Source: Deltaproteobacteria bacterium (GTDB taxonomy: Bacteria > Desulfobacterota > Desulfobacteria > Desulfobacterales > Desulfobacteraceae). Taken from it: 5,333 nucleotides of DNA. The DNA is taken from contig QMMT01000190.1 in assembly GCA_003647385.1 (NCBI GenBank), positions 1-5,333 of the forward strand. Direction: 5' to 3'. Under the pieces are notes generated by a model. That model had not been told where the DNA came from and did not search any database. It saw nothing but the letters and a program-made list of their open reading frames with translations. Position 1 is the stretch's first letter, and each line of letters begins with the position of its first letter. Of the stretch, positions 4,991 to 5,333 are shown piece by piece. Both the position numbers and the translations under genes were made by a program.

Positions 4991-5333
4991 TCAGGCTTTT
5001 ATGTCTCCGGCCCTGACTGCTTTTAAAAAATTCATACAATAATCGTCATGACCGGCAACCATCTCTCCGGTTTTTAAGACCGCCATGATATCTTTATCTA
5101 ATGGATCCATTATAGCAGAATCAAATCCATTGGCCATCATCATCAATAAAAAACTACGATTGATAATTTTTCTTTGTGGCAGACCATAGGATATGTTGGA
5201 ACGACCGCCGGTTGTATGAACACCATCAAGGTCCTGCATAATCGTTTTTACAGCTTCCATAACCATGGTTCCATTGTTGCTGTCAACGCTGATTGGCTGA
5301 ATTAATGGATCTATAAAGATATCATCTCTTTTC
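4991..5333 (-). CDS. Methyltetrahydrofolate:corrinoid methyltransferase (pterin-binding), C-terminal part; 5' end outside window
   Basis: The last 113 residues are present, in frame through the right edge to TGA at 4993-4991. An internal ATG at 5266 is not the start because similarity continues upstream. The fold is the dihydropteroate-synthase-like TIM barrel of AcsE/MeTr and MtgA-type enzymes, which move a methyl group between methyl-tetrahydrofolate and a corrinoid protein. Matches, numbered from the first complete codon: DDIFIDPLIQPIS (3-15), a strand with the conserved Asp-Pro; TTGGRSNISYGLPQRKIINR (40-59), where SNIS carries the Asn known to act in methyl transfer in MeTr; and MMMANGFDSAIMDPLD (64-79), matching the family's GLDAAIxDPxD. 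The tail YCMNFLKAVRAGDI (98-111) resembles the MeTr C-terminus. It is the upstream gene of a minus-strand unit with the MetH-like protein. It could serve the acetyl-CoA pathway or demethylation of a methylated substrate; the window cannot decide. No corrinoid protein is visible. Confidence 0.9.
   Translation of the reverse strand, partial: KRDDIFIDPLIQPISVDSNNGTMVMEAVKTIMQDLDGVHTTGGRSNISYGLPQRKIINRSFLLMMMANGFDSAIMDPLDKDIMAVLKTGEMVAGHDDYCMNFLKAVRAGDIKA

Overview
The window reads as chromosomal DNA from an anaerobic bacterium of moderate to low GC. The best guess is a Desulfobacterota / Desulfobacteraceae-like organism (for example a Desulfobacula or Desulfobacter relative). This rests on three things: fatty-acid or aromatic-acid acyl-CoA genes, a pterin-dependent corrinoid methyltransferase, and a free-standing MetH-reactivation-like protein lying close together in AT-rich DNA. 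No marker gene is present, so the taxonomy is inference.

Layout. (1) Positions 1-2618, + strand: the 3' part of a MaoC-like hotdog (de)hydratase, a complete AMP-forming acyl-CoA synthetase/ligase, and a TetR-family regulator. The ATG of each downstream gene lies 11 nt inside the end of the gene before it, so the three are almost certainly one translationally coupled transcript. (2) Positions 2715-2978, + strand: a small orphan gene of unknown function with a strong ribosome binding site. (3) Positions 3077-3805, + strand: a short RluA-family pseudouridine synthase without an S4 domain. (4) Positions 3806-4240: about 435 nt between convergent genes, AT-rich, with no supportable gene and one imperfect inverted repeat. 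(5) Positions 4241-5333, - strand: a two-gene unit entering from the right edge. It holds the C-terminal part of a methyltetrahydrofolate:corrinoid methyltransferase, followed 39 nt downstream by a stand-alone protein resembling the methionine synthase (MetH) activation domain.

How the genes work together. The left operon looks like acyl-CoA metabolism: the ligase would activate a carboxylic acid to its CoA thioester, the MaoC-like enzyme would act on a CoA intermediate, and the TetR protein would sense an acyl-CoA or the free acid and control its own operon. Its operator must lie upstream of this window. The right unit looks like one-carbon metabolism: the methyltransferase moves a methyl group between tetrahydrofolate and a corrinoid cofactor, and the MetH-like protein is a candidate reactivator of oxidised corrinoid. 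The corrinoid protein itself is not in view.

There is no CRISPR array, mobile element, tRNA or rRNA. The points most worth a second look are the non-canonical active-site sequence of the MaoC-like protein, the altered signature motifs of the ligase, the divergent SAM-binding region and C-terminal cysteine motif of the MetH-like protein, and the regulator embedded in its operon by an 11-nt overlap.
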